DNA of 64,000 bases from positions 1 to 64,000 of the forward strand of contig JAKAZQ010000004.1 in NCBI GenBank assembly GCA_021815805.1, written 5' to 3'. Both the position numbers and the translations under genes were made by a program. This stretch comes from Pseudomonadota bacterium. GTDB taxonomy: Bacteria; Pseudomonadota; Gammaproteobacteria; Burkholderiales; Burkholderiaceae_C. Below are positions 61,261-64,000 of the stretch, one piece after another. Position 1 is the first letter of the stretch; each line of letters begins with the position of its first letter. Below the pieces are notes generated by a model, which worked only from the letters and a program-made list of their open reading frames with translations, searched no databases and was not told where the DNA came from.

Positions 61261-61278
61261 GCCGGCACGGCAGCCGGC
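61261..61278. terminator. Hairpin between convergent livF and the autotransporter gene
   Basis: GCCGGC-ACGGCA-GCCGGC is a short perfect stem in the 38-base convergent gap. No T-run follows on either strand, so it is only a candidate. Confidence 0.35.
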
Positions 61279-61285
61279 GCTTGCA

Positions 61286-64000
61286 CTAGAAGTTCCACAT
61301 CAGATGGACCTCCAGCTGGTTGCTGCGCAGCTTGCGGCCGAGATCGCCCTGGTACGCCACTTGCACGTTCAGGTTCCGGCGCAGTTGCGCGTGCAGGCCG
61401 AGGGCCGCCTCGAGCGCGTTGCGCGGCGGCACGACACCCCAGTTCGTGAACCCCAGCGACGGAATGGCGTTGAAGTGCAGGCTGCTGATCGTCTCCGGCC
61501 GCTCCCACCAATGCCGCATGCCCAACGAGGCGCTCAGGTCGCCCGTCATCCTGCGCCAGCCCCACGGATGAACGGCGCGCAGCGCGGCCAGCGAGCTGGC
61601 GTCCGTCATGCTCTGGGCCGCGACGTGCAGCCCGAGCACGGGATCCGACTCGGTCGCCGACCCCAGGCTCAGGTACTGCACATCCATGCTGAGCAGCGGT
61701 GTCAGCAGGTTGCCCGCGCGCAGCTGGACGTCGTCGGCCACGCGTGACTCCAGGCTCCAGATGCGCACGTCGCGCCTGGCCGACGCGTAGTCGACCTCGC
61801 CCTGCGTGTAGCCGAGCACGCCGCCGAGTCGCAGCCCGTGCACGCGACGTCCGCCGAAGACACCGACGCGGTACAGCGAGCCCGTCATGCCGTCGCCCAC
61901 CTGCTGGCGCGTGGCTCCCATGGAGAGCGTGCCGACCGCCGCCCCGAAGTTCCAGGCGCCTCGCTGCAGCGCGCGGCCCAGCGTGATGGCGGTGGTGCTG
62001 TCCTGCACGCCGTTGGCGTTGGCATCGCCGAGCAGGCGCCCGCGCGAACCGTCGATGAAGCCGAAGGCGCGATCGCGCGGTGCGGCGTGGCTCAGATCCC
62101 CCAGCCCGATGCGATCGAACAGCTGCCCCCACTCCTGCCGCGTGCCCTGCAGCAGCCACTCCGGGGTATCGGAGTACAGCTCGCCGTCCAGTGCCTGCAG
62201 CCCGGAACTCACCGAACCCTGTCCGATCAATGCATTCATGCGCGTGTACAGCGCCCCGCTCGCCGTGAGCACGACGCTGTCCAGCACGTGCGCCACCTGC
62301 AGCTGGTTCGGCGTCAGGGCCAGGCTGCTGAAGGGATGCGCCGCCGCGACGGTGAACAACACCTGAGGATCGAGCACGTACTGCAGCGCGTAGGCCTGCA
62401 GCGCCTGCGGACTGACGACCTGCAGGCTGGAGAAGCCGCCCACCAGCGTGCTGCCGGCAGGCGCCTGCATGAGCACGTAGGTGCGCCGCAGGTAGTGCCC
62501 CGGCAGCAGGTCGATCACCAGCTTGCCGCCCAGCTTCAGCTGCGGCCCGGCGACATACAGCGTGCTGTTCGCGCCCGGCGCGACCCATGCGGTGGTGGTG
62601 CCGCTGGCGCCCTGCGAGAAGCTTCCGCCGACCTGCAGGGTGCCCATCGCCTGGGGCGAGCCGAGTTGCAGCTCTCCACTGTTGTCGAGGCCGCCGGCGA
62701 CTGCCGCCGCACCTTGGCTCAGCAGCACCCCGCCCGGCCTCACGACGAGGCCCGACGCCAGCCGGCTGCCCGGCCCGAGCGTCAGTGCGCCAGCCTGCAC
62801 GGTGGTGGCGCCGGTGTAGGTCTGCACGCCGCTCAGTTCCTGCTGGCCGCCTTCGAGTGTCAGCCCCCCGGTGCCGCCGATCTGGCCGGAGAAGTCTCCG
62901 GCGCCCTGGGTCAGCACCAGGTCGTTGCTGCCCAGCGCGACCTGCCCGGAGCCGGACAGCCCGGCCAGCGCCACCGTGCCCGCGCTGCCGGCGCCGGAGA
63001 CGTCGAGGCGGCCGTCCGCCAGTACCTGCGTGGGCGCCGCGGCGGCGCTGCCCGACAGGATCAGGCTGGCGCCGCTGGCGATGGTCGTGGGCCCCGTATA
63101 GGTGTCGCTTCCTGCCAGGGTCTGGCTGCCCGCCGCCACGGTCAGGCCGCCACTGCCGGCGATGTTTCCATGCAGGGTTCCGCTGGCCTGCTCCAGCGTG
63201 AGGGTGCGCGCGCCGAGCGCGACATTGCCGCTGCCCTGCAGGCTGCCCACCGCAGCCCCGGAGGTCGTCGCGGAGATGTCCAGCACGCCGTTGTCGGAAA
63301 CCGCCGACGATGCCACGGAGCCGCCACCGACCAGATCGAGCGTGGCCCCGCTGCTGATGGTGGTGGCGCCGGTGTAGCTCTCCGCCGCCCCCAGCCCCTG
63401 GCTGCCGGCGTCAATCTGCAGCCCGCCGCTGCCGGTGACGAGTCCGCTCAGCGTGCCGCTGGCGGCGCTCACGCGCAGCGTGCTGGCACCCAGCGCGACG
63501 CCGCCGCTGCCGGCGATGGCGCGCACGCTGGAGCCAGCCGTGGTGCCAGAGACGTCGAGCATGCCGTTGTCCTGCAACTGCGACGACGCGGCGACGCTGC
63601 CGGTGCCGGACAGCGCCAGCGTCGCGGCGCTGCCGATGCTGGTGGATCCGGTATAGGCATTGTTGCCGCCAAGGGTCTCGATGCCGCCGGACACGCTCAC
63701 CGCGCCGCTGCCCGAGATCACCCCGGAGAAGGTGCCCGCAGCCTGCGTGAGGATCAGGCCGCCCGCGCCCAGCAGCACGCTGCCTTGGCCGCCAAGGTCG
63801 TGCAGCGCGAGCGGCGCGCTGCTCGCCGAGGCGTCCAGCGCACCGTTGTCCAGTACCGTGCTGGCTCCGAGGGTGCCGACTCCCGACACCGCAAGCGTGG
63901 CTCCGCTGGCGATGCTGGTCTGTCCGGAATAGCTGTTCACCCCTGCCAGTACCTCGGTACCTCCGAGCAGCGACAGGTTGCCGCTGCCTGCGATCACGCC
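61286..64000 (-). CDS. Autotransporter with PATR passenger repeats, N-terminus outside the window
   Basis: The reading frame is open to the right edge; about 904 residues are visible and the start lies beyond. Residues up to ~430 form a tandem array of beta-helix passenger units carrying motifs such as TYTGATTISSGATLDL, NGVLDISATTSGAA, and GSGQVALGSNDLVLTQGAG. A linker and then a C-terminal beta-barrel domain (~620-904: EWGQLFDRIGLGDL, GRALQRGAWNFGAAVGTL, LRLGGVLGYTQGEVDY) follow. The last residue is Phe (VHLMWNF), as required for BAM-dependent outer-membrane insertion. The passenger would be a surface-exposed adhesin-like fibre; no catalytic motif is seen in the visible part. Confidence 0.92.
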   Translation of the reverse strand, partial: GVIAGSGNLSLLGGTEVLAGVNSYSGQTSIASGATLAVSGVGTLGASTVLDNGALDASASSAPLALHDLGGQGSVLLGAGGLILTQAAGTFSGVISGSGAVSVSGGIETLGGNNAYTGSTSIGSAATLALSGTGSVAASSQLQDNGMLDVSGTTAGSSVRAIAGSGGVALGASTLRVSAASGTLSGLVTGSGGLQIDAGSQGLGAAESYTGATTISSGATLDLVGGGSVASSAVSDNGVLDISATTSGAAVGSLQGSGNVALGARTLTLEQASGTLHGNIAGSGGLTVAAGSQTLAGSDTYTGPTTIASGASLILSGSAAAAPTQVLADGRLDVSGAGSAGTVALAGLSGSGQVALGSNDLVLTQGAGDFSGQIGGTGGLTLEGGQQELSGVQTYTGATTVQAGALTLGPGSRLASGLVVRPGGVLLSQGAAAVAGGLDNSGELQLGSPQAMGTLQVGGSFSQGASGTTTAWVAPGANSTLYVAGPQLKLGGKLVIDLLPGHYLRRTYVLMQAPAGSTLVGGFSSLQVVSPQALQAYALQYVLDPQVLFTVAAAHPFSSLALTPNQLQVAHVLDSVVLTASGALYTRMNALIGQGSVSSGLQALDGELYSDTPEWLLQGTRQEWGQLFDRIGLGDLSHAAPRDRAFGFIDGSRGRLLGDANANGVQDSTTAITLGRALQRGAWNFGAAVGTLSMGATRQQVGDGMTGSLYRVGVFGGRRVHGLRLGGVLGYTQGEVDYASARRDVRIWSLESRVADDVQLRAGNLLTPLLSMDVQYLSLGSATESDPVLGLHVAAQSMTDASSLAALRAVHPWGWRRMTGDLSASLGMRHWWERPETISSLHFNAIPSLGFTNWGVVPPRNALEAALGLHAQLRRNLNVQVAYQGDLGRKLRSNQLEVHLMWNF

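Noticed and set aside
62700-64000. Direct repeats in the right-edge region considered as CRISPR or satellite DNA
   Set aside because: They are in-frame coding repeats of the autotransporter passenger, diverged at the DNA level and with no spacers.

Overview
The window is 64 kb of very GC-rich DNA, roughly 68-70% G+C by eye, densely packed with ordinary bacterial genes. It holds no rRNA, tRNA, CRISPR array, phage or insertion sequence that I can recognise. Gene content and order point to a betaproteobacterium of the order Burkholderiales. The clues are the ilvB-ilvH-ilvC genes followed by psd-pssA, ispD-ispF divergent from mfd-serB, the msrB-yciB-bolA-ppiC string, a single long PutA with an N-terminal ribbon-helix-helix, and G+C-rich tandem repeats of a kind common in that order. 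The genus cannot be fixed from the sequence alone.

Layout. 0-12.5 kb is the most accessory part. It holds the tail of a large protein ending in a polyproline tract and a GYF_2 domain, a DUF945 protein, a broken antitoxin next to an intact AbrB/PIN toxin-antitoxin pair, a three-copy 82-bp repeat, a FecR/DUF6600 surface protein, a GntR(YtrA)-ABC ATPase-membrane protein operon, an SPFH protein with an unknown partner, and an AI-2E family permease. 12.5-14.8 kb is a translationally coupled operon of four minor pilin-like genes. 14.8-18.8 kb holds an SGNH hydrolase, an HxlR regulator divergent from wrbA, and a GMC oxidoreductase. 18.8-27.5 kb (mostly minus strand) runs from ispD-ispF through ilvB-ilvH-ilvC to psd-pssA. 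It is interrupted by an opposite-strand block (DUF3617 protein, small secreted protein, TetR regulator). 27.6-35.6 kb holds mfd, serB, a LapA-like membrane protein, a MetC-like PLP enzyme and a CorC/HlyC-type protein.

35.6-40.4 kb is a complete branched-chain amino-acid-type ABC importer (livG-livF-binding protein-livH-livM, minus strand). 40.5-44.8 kb holds selO, msrB, yciB, a bolA-like gene and a PpiC-type isomerase. 44.8-51.3 kb (minus strand) holds an FtsH-type protease followed upstream by a ba3-type (B-family) cytochrome c oxidase cluster (small subunit, II, I, SCO, CtaG) and a DUF2214 membrane protein. 51.5-61.2 kb holds a VirK/YbjX protein, putA, and a second complete liv-type importer divergent from putA. 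The right edge cuts a PATR-repeat autotransporter.

The most interesting signals are regulatory. The ilvH-ilvC gap can form two perfect stems (11 bp and 10 bp) interleaved as an H-type pseudoknot that ends one base before the ilvC Shine-Dalgarno. The putA-liv intergenic region and the start of putA hold five GTTGCA hexamers, the recognition sequence known for E. coli PutA. A 23-bp NsrR-like palindrome lies upstream of the DUF2214 gene beside the cytochrome oxidase cluster. A perfect 11-bp-arm palindrome covers a promoter -35 element ahead of the TetR-linked secreted protein. All of these were read by eye. No folding, alignment or database search was run.
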